Assembly: GCA_900556935.1 (NCBI GenBank)
Contig: USQL01000023.1
Coordinates: 1-26,101, forward strand
Direction of reading: 5' to 3'
Source: an uncultured Eubacteriales bacterium
GTDB lineage: Bacteria; Bacillota; Clostridia; Oscillospirales; Oscillospiraceae
Length of the DNA: 26,101 nt
Shown here: piece after piece, positions 15,390 to 22,334 of the stretch
How positions within the stretch are numbered: the first letter of the stretch is position 1
Layout of the letters: every line of letters begins with the position of its first letter
The notes under the pieces: generated by a model
Database searches by the model: none
Seen by the model: the letters and a program-made list of their open reading frames with translations, nothing else
Told to the model about the DNA's origin: nothing
Position numbers and translations under genes: made by a program

Positions 15390-16277
15390 TTACACGTCCA
15401 TGAACTTCCGGATGGAGGTCCAGCTGCCCACGATGCCTACAAACAGGCCGGCAGCGCCGAAGACGATGACCATGGGAACCAGCAGATTCTCAAAGGGCAC
15501 GAAGGTAAATAGCTTCAGAGCGTCCACCGTGGCGATTTTTTCCACCAGCGCGTCATAGCCAACCCATTCCAGGCCGAAAGCCAGCACGGCACCAATCATG
15601 CCCAATGTAAAGCCCTCTACCATAAAGGGCAGACGAATAAAGCCGTTGGTTGCGCCCACCATCTTCATAATGGAAATCTCGTCCCGCCGGTCGTACATGG
15701 CTAGCTTGACCGTGTTGGAAATAATCAGCAGGGAGATGACCAGCAGAACCGCAATCAGCGCCACAGAGGCAATGTGCAGCACCTGCTGAATGGTGGTAAA
15801 GCCCTGGGCCAGCTCGTAGGCCGCCTTGGTGTCGGCAACGCCGGGAATCTGCCGCAGCTGCTCGTCGGTCTGCTGCATCAGGGTGTTGTCATCCAGCGTG
15901 ACCACATAGCGGTGACGCAGGTCCGTTGCCTGAACGCCGGTAAAGACGGAATCGTCATTGTGGTCGGCGACGAACTCCTTCAGCGCCTCCTCCCGGGATA
16001 CGAAGGTGGCCTGGAGGATATTGGGAAGGGCGTTAATCTTTGTTCCGATGCTCCTGGCCTCCGCATCGGACAGGTCACTGTCTACATAGACGAGAATCTC
16101 GCTGGTCTGGTTCAGGTCCTGGACCATGACATCCAGGTTGTAGGCCAAAATGGAAAAGCTGCCCACGATAATCAGGCAGGCCACCGTAACGCACACGGCG
16201 GCGAAGGACATAAACCCATGGAGAAAAATCCCACGGAAGCCCTCTTTTAAAAGATATCCGATGTTACTGAATTTCAT
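15390..16277 (-). CDS. ftsX: Cell division protein FtsX
   Basis: This 295-residue membrane subunit forms the FtsEX complex, which transmits ATP-driven movement to wall hydrolases outside the membrane. It has one transmembrane helix near residues 22-46, an outside domain (about 47-165) and three further helices (about 172-195, 220-243, 263-287). The cytoplasmic loop RRDEISIMKMVGATNGFIRLPF is the family's conserved coupling segment. Length and layout are typical. It starts 6 bases after the ftsE stop, and the M23 endopeptidase gene follows. Confidence 0.95.
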   Translation of the reverse strand: MKFSNIGYLLKEGFRGIFLHGFMSFAAVCVTVACLIIVGSFSILAYNLDVMVQDLNQTSEILVYVDSDLSDAEARSIGTKINALPNILQATFVSREEALKEFVADHNDDSVFTGVQATDLRHRYVVTLDDNTLMQQTDEQLRQIPGVADTKAAYELAQGFTTIQQVLHIASVALIAVLLVISLLIISNTVKLAMYDRRDEISIMKMVGATNGFIRLPFMVEGFTLGMIGAVLAFGLEWVGYDALVEKIATVDALKLFTFVPFENLLVPMVIVFGAAGLFVGIVGSWTSIRKFMDV

Positions 16278-16283
16278 AGTCCC

Positions 16284-16958
16284 TTACCTCTCTCTGCCGT
16301 CGCTGACCACATAGCCGTCATCAATGGCAATGACGCGCTTGGCAAACAGCTCCACCAGATTTTTCTCGTGGGTAACCACCAGGACGGTGGTGCCAAGATT
16401 GTTGATTTCCTGCAGCAGTGCCATGATTTCAAAGGATCTGGCAGGGTCCAGGTTACCGGTGGGCTCGTCGGCAATGATGGTGGAGGGGTTATTGACCAGG
16501 GCTCTGGCAATGGCCAGACGCTGCTGCTCACCGCCGGACATCTCGCCGGGGTGACGGTTGGCCTTATTTTCCAGGCCCACAAGCTCCAGAACATAGGGCA
16601 CACGGTCCCGAATTTCCCGTTCCCGGGCACCGATGACACGCATGGCAAAGGCCACGTTGTCATACACCGTCATATTGGGAATCAGGCGGAAATCCTGAAA
16701 CACAACGCCGACGGTACGGCGAAGCAGCGGGATCTCCCGCTTGCGGATGCGCTCCAGCGTAAATCCATTGACCTTTACGGTGCCGGAGGTGGGCCGCAGT
16801 TCCCCGGTAATCAGCTTGATAATGGTGGACTTACCGGAGCCGGAGGGGCCCACCAGGAAGCAAAACTCCCCGTCATCGATTTGCATTGTAACGCCGTTCA
16901 GCGCTTTATTTCCCTGCTCGTAGCATTTTACGACATCTGTAAATTCAATCATTTGCAT
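16284..16958 (-). CDS. ftsE: Cell division ATP-binding protein FtsE
   Basis: This is the 224-residue ABC ATPase partner of FtsX. Walker A is GPSGSGKST near residues 38-46, the signature is MSGGEQQR, Walker B is IIADEPTGNLDP, and the switch histidine is in VTHEK. FtsE normally has 220-230 residues. It is the first gene of the division and wall-remodelling operon, with a sigma-A promoter about 80 bases upstream and a structured leader. The ATG at 16958 has a GGAG 4 bases away; a second in-frame ATG at 16952 has a 10-base spacing and is an alternative. Confidence 0.95.
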   Translation of the reverse strand: MQMIEFTDVVKCYEQGNKALNGVTMQIDDGEFCFLVGPSGSGKSTIIKLITGELRPTSGTVKVNGFTLERIRKREIPLLRRTVGVVFQDFRLIPNMTVYDNVAFAMRVIGAREREIRDRVPYVLELVGLENKANRHPGEMSGGEQQRLAIARALVNNPSTIIADEPTGNLDPARSFEIMALLQEINNLGTTVLVVTHEKNLVELFAKRVIAIDDGYVVSDGRER

Positions 16959-16979
16959 CTATCTCCAGTCGAAATATCC

Positions 16980-17022
16980 GCGTGGGACCCGGCAGCCGGA
17001 CCTTGGGCAGAAAGGCCCACGC
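16980..17022 (-). promoter_or_regulatory. Structured 5' leader of ftsE (three-way junction)
   Basis: In the predicted leader (about 17031 to 16959), GCGTGGG (17022-17016) can pair with CCCACGC (16986-16980) to close a junction. Inside are CCTT/AAGG with a 7-base loop and CCGG/CCGG with a 3-base loop. The outer stem has 7 Watson-Crick pairs, mostly G-C. It matches no riboswitch class I know. No terminator-like tail follows, and the ribosome site begins about 12 bases later, so a role in translation or stability is more likely than attenuation. Confidence 0.5.
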
Positions 17023-17037
17023 ACGCAATGTATTGGA

Positions 17038-17066
17038 ATTGTAACACAAAGCGGCTGAAAAGTCAA
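17038..17066 (-). promoter_or_regulatory. Sigma-A promoter of the ftsE operon
   Basis: The minus strand reads TTGACT (17061-17066), a 17-bp spacer and TACAAT (17038-17043), with TG upstream of the -10 box. The start point would be near 17031, giving a leader of about 70 bases. The stretch from here to 17228 is AT-rich and shows no gene or further structure. Confidence 0.85.
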
Positions 17067-17228
17067 TGACGAGCCATAAAACGCGGCTAAATTTCTTATT
17101 TTTTTACAAAAATTTTCATTTTGCGTCACGGATTTCTCACTTCCGATTGTATTTTTTTCCAATCCTTAGCAGAATTGTGAGTCTTCTGGCGGCTTTTGGG
17201 GTAAACATAACTTTTTCAAAAGAAAACC

Positions 17229-17398
17229 GGCTGTTAAAAAATAATCTGTCATTGCGAGCCAGTGCGCACACTGGCGTGGCAATCCCCCGGGTCTTCAAAC
17301 TTTTAAGATAGAAAATCCGGGTCTTTCCCCCTAACCGGGGGATTGCCACACCAGTGACATCGGTCACTGGTTCGCAATGACAGCGTTATTTAACAGCC
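17229..17398. repeat. 170-bp inverted-repeat element, MITE-like
   Basis: The left arm (17229-17290) and the right arm (17335-17398) are imperfect reverse complements about 62-64 bases long, joined by a 44-base centre. The ends are GGCTGTTAA and TTAACAGCC. Each arm has the TCATTGCGA and GTGGCAATCCCCC blocks, with a nested hairpin in the middle built on CCAGTG/CACTGG. Blocks like these recur in many bacterial genomes as non-coding palindromic repeats. No open reading frame lies inside. It fills most of the 460-base gap between ftsE and the regulator gene, and its large hairpins could end transcription of the regulator on the minus strand. Confidence 0.8.
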
Positions 17399-17419
17399 CC
17401 GCAAAAGGACTGGGTTTGA

Positions 17420-18508
17420 TTACCGGGCTTCCCGGGAGGACAGGTACTTTCTGACCATCAGCGCCACCTTGAAGACGATGGCATGGTCAAATTGGCGCAG
17501 GTCCAGCCCCGTCAGCTTTTTAATCTTCTCCAGACGGTATACCAAGGTGTTCCGATGGACAAACAGCTTCCGGGAGGTCTCGGAGACATTCAGATTGTTC
17601 TCAAAGAACTTATTGATGGTGAAGAGCGTCTCCTGGTCCAGGCAGTCGATGGAGCTCTTTTTAAAGATTTCGCTGAGGAAAATCTCGCACAGCGTGGTAG
17701 GCAGCTGATAAATCAGGCGGCCAATGCCCAGGTTCTCATAGCGCATAATGCTCTTTTCGGTATCGAAGACCTTGCCGACCTCAATGGCCGTCTGGGCCTC
17801 CTTGTAGGAATCCGCCAGCTCCCGCAGATGCTCGGAGACGGTGCCGATGCCGATGGAGGTTTTAATCCGGAGCTCGTTTTTCAGGGTGTTTTCGATATTG
17901 ACCGCAATCTTCTCAAGCTCCTCGCTGGGGGTATTGCAGGTAATCTGCTTGATGACCGCCACGTCACTCTCGTTGATGCTCAGCACAAAGTCCTGCATCT
18001 TGTCCGGGAACAGGCCGGACAGCACGTCCACCGTGGCCACATCACTGCGGCCCACCTGACGAATCAAGAACACCGCCCGAGGCGCGTCTGTGGCAAAATG
18101 CAGCTCCTTGGCCCGAATATAGATGTCTCCGGGGAGAATATTGTCCATAATGATATTCTTGACGAAGGTACCCCGGTCGTGCTTTTCCTCATAGAAGATT
18201 TTGGCATCATTCAAAGCGATATACGCCATAGAGCAGAATGCCTTGGCCGTCTCGTCCTCGCCGGAGCAGAACACCGCGTATTCATACAGGTTGGAGCTGC
18301 CCACGATGGCCTTGAAGCACTTCTGGGCAAAAACGGTGATGCCGTCCACCCCGCCGCCAATCCGCAGTGCGGCATCCGGCCAGCGCTCTCCCAGCAAAGA
18401 GACGTCGGTACAGGACACAACGCAGCCTTCCGTATCGATGACACCGAAGGTTCTGTCGGAAATATCCTTTAATTGTACGATCACGCTTTGAAATACACTG
18501 TTGGACAT
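17420..18508 (-). CDS. PucR/CdaR-family transcriptional regulator
   Basis: This 362-residue regulator ends in the PucR-type helix-turn-helix (about 300-350), including NNLNVSETSRKLFVHRNTL and VYRLEKIKKLTGLDLR. The central GGDEF-like module (about 215-265) includes IGIGTVSEHLRELADSYKEA, as in CdaR. The N-terminal 120 residues, with cysteines in VVSCTD, may sense a signal; the domain type is uncertain. Family members usually activate sugar-acid, purine or amino-acid pathways. No obvious target operon adjoins it, so its regulon cannot be inferred here. The ATG at 18508 follows a strong AAGGAGG. Confidence 0.85.
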   Translation of the reverse strand: MSNSVFQSVIVQLKDISDRTFGVIDTEGCVVSCTDVSLLGERWPDAALRIGGGVDGITVFAQKCFKAIVGSSNLYEYAVFCSGEDETAKAFCSMAYIALNDAKIFYEEKHDRGTFVKNIIMDNILPGDIYIRAKELHFATDAPRAVFLIRQVGRSDVATVDVLSGLFPDKMQDFVLSINESDVAVIKQITCNTPSEELEKIAVNIENTLKNELRIKTSIGIGTVSEHLRELADSYKEAQTAIEVGKVFDTEKSIMRYENLGIGRLIYQLPTTLCEIFLSEIFKKSSIDCLDQETLFTINKFFENNLNVSETSRKLFVHRNTLVYRLEKIKKLTGLDLRQFDHAIVFKVALMVRKYLSSREAR

Positions 18509-18564
18509 ATGGGGCCCCTCCTTAGAATGTTGCATAAATACGCATTCCACAAAATCGCACTGTT

Positions 18565-18593
18565 ATTATACACAGGTTTTGCGCAGTTTGCAA
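18565..18593 (-). promoter_or_regulatory. Sigma-A promoter of the PucR-type regulator
   Basis: On the minus strand TTGCAA (18588-18593), a 17-bp spacer and TATAAT (18565-18570) lie about 50 bases before the start codon. The -35 region also holds a TTGCAAACTGCGCAA partial palindrome that could bind a regulator. Confidence 0.75.
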
Positions 18594-18711
18594 GTACCTT
18601 TTGACATTTTATTGCAAATTAGCGCTTGTTTTTTAGGTATTCTTGACAGTCCTCTGTCATATCTTCCCAAGGCAGGGCAAAAAATTCAGGCATTTTGCCG
18701 GTTTTTCCCGT

Positions 18712-19422
18712 CTACTTACCGCAATGGGCTTCCAGTTCCCGGATTTCCGCCTCCGTCAGGCAGCGCGCCTGCCCTCTCGGAAGGTCCCCCAGCTCCAGGC
18801 TGCCTTCCTTTCTCCGCTCCAGATACAAAACGGTCATATTCCGGGAAGCCATCATCCGCCGGACCTGGTGATACTTCCCCTCACAGACCGTAATCAGGCT
18901 TTCCCCCGGCCCCAGGGGCTCCAGGACCGCCGGAAGGCACTCGGTTCCGTCCCGCAGTGTAAGGCCCTGGAAGAACGCGTCGATATCCGCCTGACCGGCC
19001 GTGCCCTCGTGGCGGGCATAATAGACCTTGGGCACCTCTTTTTTAGGAGATATCAGCCTATGGAGCAGCTCTCCGTCGTTGGTCAGCAGCAGCAGTCCCT
19101 CTGTTGCCTTGTCCAGCCGCCCCACTGGCTTCAGGTCCCACCGCCCCATGGGCTCCGGCAGAAGCTCCATAACGGTTTTATCGAAGGCATCCTCCGTCGC
19201 GGTGACGAGGCCTTCCGGCTTATTGAGCATCACCACACGGCGCTGATAGCCACCCATGGGCACACCGTCCAATCGAATCTCCTGCTTCTGGGCATCTATT
19301 TTTTCTCCCGGGTCCCTTGCGGTCCGTCCGTCCACCGTCACACGCCCGGCTTTCAAAAGCTGCTTTACCTGACTGCGGGTGCCTGCCCCGCTGTCGCACA
19401 GGAATTTGTCCAATCGTTCCAT
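18712..19422 (-). CDS. rsuA: RsuA-family rRNA pseudouridine synthase
   Basis: This 236-residue enzyme makes pseudouridine in ribosomal RNA; the RsuA group acts on small-subunit RNA. An N-terminal S4 RNA-binding domain (1-55; RLDKFLCDSGAGTRSQVKQL) is followed by the catalytic domain, with Asp104 in GRLDKATEGLLLLTND. The late motif GKYHQVRRMMA is also conserved. Length is typical. A GGAGG lies before the ATG, and the gene is divergent from the DUF4830 gene, with 68 bases between them. The downstream 203-base gap to the next gene start has only a weak GGCA/TGCC stem with a T-run near 18684-18699, and the upstream regulator promoter. Confidence 0.9.
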   Translation of the reverse strand: MERLDKFLCDSGAGTRSQVKQLLKAGRVTVDGRTARDPGEKIDAQKQEIRLDGVPMGGYQRRVVMLNKPEGLVTATEDAFDKTVMELLPEPMGRWDLKPVGRLDKATEGLLLLTNDGELLHRLISPKKEVPKVYYARHEGTAGQADIDAFFQGLTLRDGTECLPAVLEPLGPGESLITVCEGKYHQVRRMMASRNMTVLYLERRKEGSLELGDLPRGQARCLTEAEIRELEAHCGK

Positions 19423-19490
19423 GCTTCCTCCGTTCTATCCGCCCCCTTGGCTTCATAGGCTTCAGTGAAAAAGCTTTGGGAGGGATTGAA

Positions 19491-20027
19491 ATGGTTGTAT
19501 TGACCGCAAAGGTCGATTTCAAAAAATTGATGCTGATTCTGGGGCTTGTGGCCGCCGCCCTGCTGGCGCTGATTCTCTTCTTCGGAAACAGCGAGGAGAC
19601 CTTCCGTACCGATGGCCAGGACCTTTCCAGCAACGATGGGCGGGTCCAATTTTTGCAGAGCTTCGGCTGGGAGGTGGTGAGCTCTCCGAAGGAATCCGGC
19701 CAGGTGCTGATTCCCAAGGAGACAAACGAGGTTTTTGAGCGATATAACACCCTGCAGAAATGCCAGAATTACGACCTGAGCCAGTTTACCGGGAAAAAGG
19801 TCATGCGCTATGTCTACGAGGTCAAAAACTACCCGGGGGCCACAGAGCCGGTCTATGCCACCCTGCTGGTCCATAAAAACAAGGTCATCGGCGGGGATGT
19901 GACCAACACCGCCCCAGGCGGGAAAATCCAGGGCTTCGCGCAGGTGCCCGGCAAGGATGCTTCCACGCCCTCCGCCCCCACTGCGCCCGTTCCGGCAGAG
20001 CCCGCTGTCCCGGAGACCCAATACTGA
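19491..20027 (+). CDS. DUF4830 domain-containing membrane-anchored protein
   Basis: This 178-residue protein has an N-terminal transmembrane anchor (about 13-31, LMLILGLVAAALLALILFF) and an outside DUF4830 domain (about 45-145). Recognisable blocks are RVQFLQSFGWEV, EVLIP-like QVLIPKETNEVFERYN, YDLSQFTGKKVMRYVYEV and LLVHKNKVIGGDV. The tail is Pro/Ala/Thr-rich. The family is common in Clostridia and its function is unknown. A GGGAGGG site precedes the ATG. I could not identify a clear promoter in the 68-base divergent gap shared with rsuA, and no terminator is seen before the riboswitch promoter. Confidence 0.82.
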   Translation: MVVLTAKVDFKKLMLILGLVAAALLALILFFGNSEETFRTDGQDLSSNDGRVQFLQSFGWEVVSSPKESGQVLIPKETNEVFERYNTLQKCQNYDLSQFTGKKVMRYVYEVKNYPGATEPVYATLLVHKNKVIGGDVTNTAPGGKIQGFAQVPGKDASTPSAPTAPVPAEPAVPETQY

Positions 20028-20054
20028 CAAAAAGTATAGCACAAAAATTTGCTC

Positions 20055-20083
20055 TTGACAAGAATCGCTCCCTGTGCTATGGT
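20055..20083 (+). promoter_or_regulatory. Sigma-A promoter of the FMN riboswitch/ribU transcript
   Basis: A perfect TTGACA (20055-20060), a 17-bp spacer and TATGGT (20078-20083) lie just before the riboswitch. The start should fall near 20090, about 10 bases before the aptamer. Confidence 0.85.
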
Positions 20084-20100
20084 TAGGGCAACTGAATAAT

Positions 20101-20212
20101 GTAGTCTTCAGGGCGGGGCGTAATTCCCCACCGGCGGTAAAGTCCGCGAACGCGTAAGCGCCGAATCGGTGAAACTCCGATACCGACAGTATAGTCTGGA
20201 TGGAAGAAGATA
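20101..20212 (+). ncRNA. FMN riboswitch (RFN element)
   Basis: The conserved RFN blocks appear in order: TCTTCAGGGCGGGG, AATTCCCCACCGGCGGTAA, AGTCCGCGA, CGGTGAAACTCCG, TACCGACAGTATAGTCTGG and ATGGAAGAAGA. The closing P1 stem pairs TCTTC (20105-20109) with GAAGA (20206-20210). The aptamer binds flavin mononucleotide and controls the riboflavin importer gene ribU downstream. Confidence 0.96.
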
Positions 20213-20232
20213 CGCAATTTTTGCGTTTTTTT
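20212..20232 (+). terminator. Riboswitch expression platform, terminator 1
   Basis: ACGCAA (20212-20217) pairs with TTGCGT (20221-20226) around a 3-base loop and is followed by six Ts. It directly abuts the P1 stem of the FMN aptamer. The stem is short, so it may be a pause site rather than a full terminator. Confidence 0.65.
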
Positions 20233-20234
20233 CG

Positions 20235-20265
20235 CGCCCTGAGTGGATACTCAGGGCGATTTTTT
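20235..20265 (+). terminator. Riboswitch expression platform, terminator 2
   Basis: CGCCCTGAGT (20235-20244) pairs perfectly with ACTCAGGGCG (20249-20258), followed by a T-run to 20265. The 5' arm CGCCCTGA can instead pair with TCAGGGCG at 20108-20115 inside the aptamer, forming an antiterminator that breaks P1. FMN binding should therefore favour termination. Confidence 0.9.
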
Positions 20266-20283
20266 ACGTTGAGGTGACAAAAA

Positions 20284-21003
20284 ATGAACGAACTACTTAC
20301 CCAAGCCAAGGAAAATATCAGCTTTCTGCTGATTACCGCCGTCGTCATTGTCGCGCTGGCTGTGGCCGCCAGGCTGACGGAGCGGAAATTTGACCATCTG
20401 CGCCATGTAACCCCCGCCCGGCGAGTCAGCATCATCGGCATCTGCTCGGCCATCGCCGTTGTGCTGCATGTGCTGGACTTCCCCCTTCTGTTCCTGGCAC
20501 CGGATTTTTACAAGCTGGACTTCTCCGAGCTGCCGGTTCTGCTGGGCGGCTTCTTCTTAGGACCCAGCGCCGCTGTCGCTATTGAAGGCATCAAGGTCCT
20601 TTTGAAGCTTCTACTAAAGGGAACCTCCACCGCCTTTGTGGGAGATTTCGCTAATTTCTTCGTAGGCTGCTGCCTTGTCCTTCCCGCGACCGTCTGGTAT
20701 CACCTGCACAAGAATAAGAAGGGCGCAATTGTCGGACTGGTGATTGGCACCCTGACCATGACCGTCATCGGCACCGCCTTCAATGCCGTCTATCTGCTTC
20801 CCAAATTTGCCCAGCTCTACGGCATTCCCATGGATGTGCTCATCGGCATGGGCACCAAAATTCACGGAAGCATCCACGGCGTGTTCTCCTTTGTGGCGCT
20901 GTGCGTCGCCCCGCTGAATCTGATCAAAGGGGCCCTCGTCTCCCTTTTGACCATGCTTTTATACAAGCGAGTGGCTGGCCCCCTGTTCCGGGTCCACGAA
21001 TAA
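20284..21003 (+). CDS. ribU: ECF transporter S component RibU, riboflavin importer
   Basis: This 239-residue membrane protein captures riboflavin for an ECF transporter. The signature FLAPDFYKLDFSELPVLLGGFFLGP (about 76-100) is typical of RibU, and the FMN riboswitch upstream supports the substrate. There are six core hydrophobic segments plus an extra N-terminal helix (about 12-30), making it longer than the roughly 190 residues of many RibU proteins. No T or ATPase gene adjoins it, so it probably uses a shared energising module encoded elsewhere rather than the dedicated corrinoid module in this window. A GAGGTG site lies 7 bases before the ATG. Confidence 0.93.
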   Translation: MNELLTQAKENISFLLITAVVIVALAVAARLTERKFDHLRHVTPARRVSIIGICSAIAVVLHVLDFPLLFLAPDFYKLDFSELPVLLGGFFLGPSAAVAIEGIKVLLKLLLKGTSTAFVGDFANFFVGCCLVLPATVWYHLHKNKKGAIVGLVIGTLTMTVIGTAFNAVYLLPKFAQLYGIPMDVLIGMGTKIHGSIHGVFSFVALCVAPLNLIKGALVSLLTMLLYKRVAGPLFRVHE

Positions 21004-21016
21004 TCTCCTTTCCTTG

Positions 21017-21044
21017 ACGCACCGCTTCGGCGGTGCGTTTTTTT
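21017..21044 (+). terminator. Intrinsic terminator after ribU
   Basis: ACGCACCGC (21017-21025), a TTCG tetraloop and GCGGTGCGT (21030-21038) form a 9-bp stem followed by six more Ts. Confidence 0.93.
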
Positions 21045-21078
21045 CCGCGAGATACTTTCTTTTTTCAGCAGCCTCCTG

Positions 21079-21084
21079 TATAAT
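21079..21084 (+). promoter_or_regulatory. -10 box for the proC relic/aldo-keto reductase transcript
   Basis: A perfect TATAAT lies 28 bases before the relic's start codon. The -35 region 17-18 bases upstream (TTTCTT or CTTTCT) is poor, so the promoter is weak or needs help. It would drive both the relic and the reductase gene. Confidence 0.55.
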
Positions 21085-21112
21085 ATTCTCAGCCAATTCA
21101 AGGAGGGTGCCT

Positions 21113-21250
21113 ATGAAATATGGATTCATCGGCTGCGGCAATATGGGCGGTGCCATCGCCCGGGCTGTCAGCGGAAGAGCGCGGCTTCCGGGGGCTGTTA
21201 TGGACTGTGTAATTGCCGCCTTTGAGAAAAATCAGAAATTGGGAAAATAG
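21113..21250 (+). pseudogene. proC: Remnant of proC (pyrroline-5-carboxylate reductase), in-frame internal deletion
   Basis: The 45-codon frame opens with MKYGFIGCGNMGGAIARAVS, which is the start and NAD(P)-binding loop (GxGxMG) of ProC. It ends with GAVMDCVIAAFEKNQKLGK, which resembles the last 20 residues of clostridial ProC. ProC normally has about 265 residues, so some 220 central codons are missing while the frame is preserved. Promoter, AAGGAGG site and start codon are intact, and the stop is 14 bases before the aldo/keto reductase ATG. It cannot be an enzyme. It may act only as a translated leader, or be a small protein; assembly error is also possible. Confidence 0.7.
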
Positions 21251-21264
21251 AGGAGGATAAAACA

Positions 21265-22281
21265 ATGGAATATGTGACTCTGGGAAAAACCGGCCTGAAG
21301 GTCTCTCGCCTGGGCTTTGGAGGCATCCCCATTCAGCGGATTGACGCGGAGGGTACCAAGGTGCTGATGCACAAGCTTTTGGACGCGGGCATCAACTATA
21401 TTGATACCGCCCGGGGCTATACCGTCAGCGAGGAATACCTGGGCTACGGTCTGGAGGGCATTCGGGAGAAATTCATTCTGGCCACCAAGGGAAGAGGCCT
21501 GACGAGAGCCAATATGGAGAAGGACGTTGCCACTTCCCTGCACAATTTCCGGACGGATTACATCGACCTCTACCAGTTCCACAACCCCTCCCTGCCGGAC
21601 TTAGAGAAGATTACCGCCCCCGGCGGCGCGCTGGAAGCCCTGCAGGCGGCGAAAAAGAACGGTTCCGTCCGCCACATCGGCATCACAGCCCACTCCGCGG
21701 AGGTTTTTGCCAAGGCGTTGGAGCTGGACTGGGTGGAAACGGTGATGTTCCCCTACAATATTGTAGAAAACCAGGGCGCGGAACTGATTCAACGCTGCCG
21801 GGAAAAGAACGTGGGCTTTATCTGCATGAAGCCCCTAGCCGGCGGTGCCATTGAGGATGCCACGCTGGCCCTGCGCTATATTGTCCAGAATCCCTGCGTC
21901 AGCGTGGTAATTCCCGGCATGGCCAGTCTGGAAGAGCTGCGGCAGAATCTGGCCGCCGCCTGCGACAGACGGCCCCTGAACGAGCAGGAGCAGGAAAAAA
22001 TCGAGCTTCTGCGGAAGGAGCTTGGTACCCAGTTCTGCCGCCGGTGCAACTACTGCGCCCCCTGCACCGTGGGCATCGCCATCCCCCAGCTGTTTGTGCT
22101 GGAGGGCTATCTTACCCGCTACGGTCTGGCCGACTGGGCCAAGGACCGCTATGCCGGAACGAAGGTAAAGGCCTCCGCCTGTGTAGAATGCGGTGCCTGC
22201 GAAGGCAGGTGCCCCTATCATCTGCCCATCCGGGAGATGATGAAGCGGGTTGCGGAAAAATTTGAGGGCTCTGCCTCCTGA
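21265..22281 (+). CDS. Aldo/keto reductase with C-terminal 4Fe-4S ferredoxin-like domain
   Basis: The 338-residue protein joins an aldo/keto reductase barrel (1-250) to a cysteine-rich tail. The catalytic tetrad is present: D47, Y52, K75 and H106. The tail has C258, C261, C264 and C267, then C306, C309, C312 and C316 followed by Pro, which fits one or two 4Fe-4S clusters. Such fusions are common in anaerobes and probably couple NAD(P)H-linked carbonyl reduction to ferredoxin-type electron carriers; the substrate is unknown. An AGAGGAGG site precedes the ATG. It is likely co-transcribed with the proC relic. Confidence 0.92.
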   Translation: MEYVTLGKTGLKVSRLGFGGIPIQRIDAEGTKVLMHKLLDAGINYIDTARGYTVSEEYLGYGLEGIREKFILATKGRGLTRANMEKDVATSLHNFRTDYIDLYQFHNPSLPDLEKITAPGGALEALQAAKKNGSVRHIGITAHSAEVFAKALELDWVETVMFPYNIVENQGAELIQRCREKNVGFICMKPLAGGAIEDATLALRYIVQNPCVSVVIPGMASLEELRQNLAAACDRRPLNEQEQEKIELLRKELGTQFCRRCNYCAPCTVGIAIPQLFVLEGYLTRYGLADWAKDRYAGTKVKASACVECGACEGRCPYHLPIREMMKRVAEKFEGSAS

Positions 22282-22292
22282 TTACGAAAATG

Positions 22293-22334
22293 CCCCTGGA
22301 TTTCCTTTCACGGAAAATCCAGGGGTCCTTTTTT
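22293..22334 (+). terminator. Intrinsic terminator after the aldo/keto reductase
   Basis: CCCCTGGATTTCC (22293-22305) pairs with GGAAAATCCAGGGG (22312-22325, one bulged A) around a 6-base loop, followed by TCCTTTTTT. The end of the T-run overlaps the stop codon of the convergent serA gene. On the minus strand the same stem is followed by only ATTTT, so it may also end the serine operon less efficiently. Confidence 0.9.

Noticed and set aside
17483..18472. Open frame of 329 codons on the plus strand
   Set aside because: It is fully antisense to the PucR-type regulator, with no promoter or ribosome site and no recognisable motif.
18684..18699. Possible terminator after rsuA
   Set aside because: The GGCA/TGCC stem has only four pairs, although a T-run follows on the minus strand, which is too weak for a confident call.
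19365..20453. Open frame of 362 codons on the minus strand
   Set aside because: It would run antisense across the DUF4830 gene, the FMN riboswitch and the start of ribU, which are all well supported.
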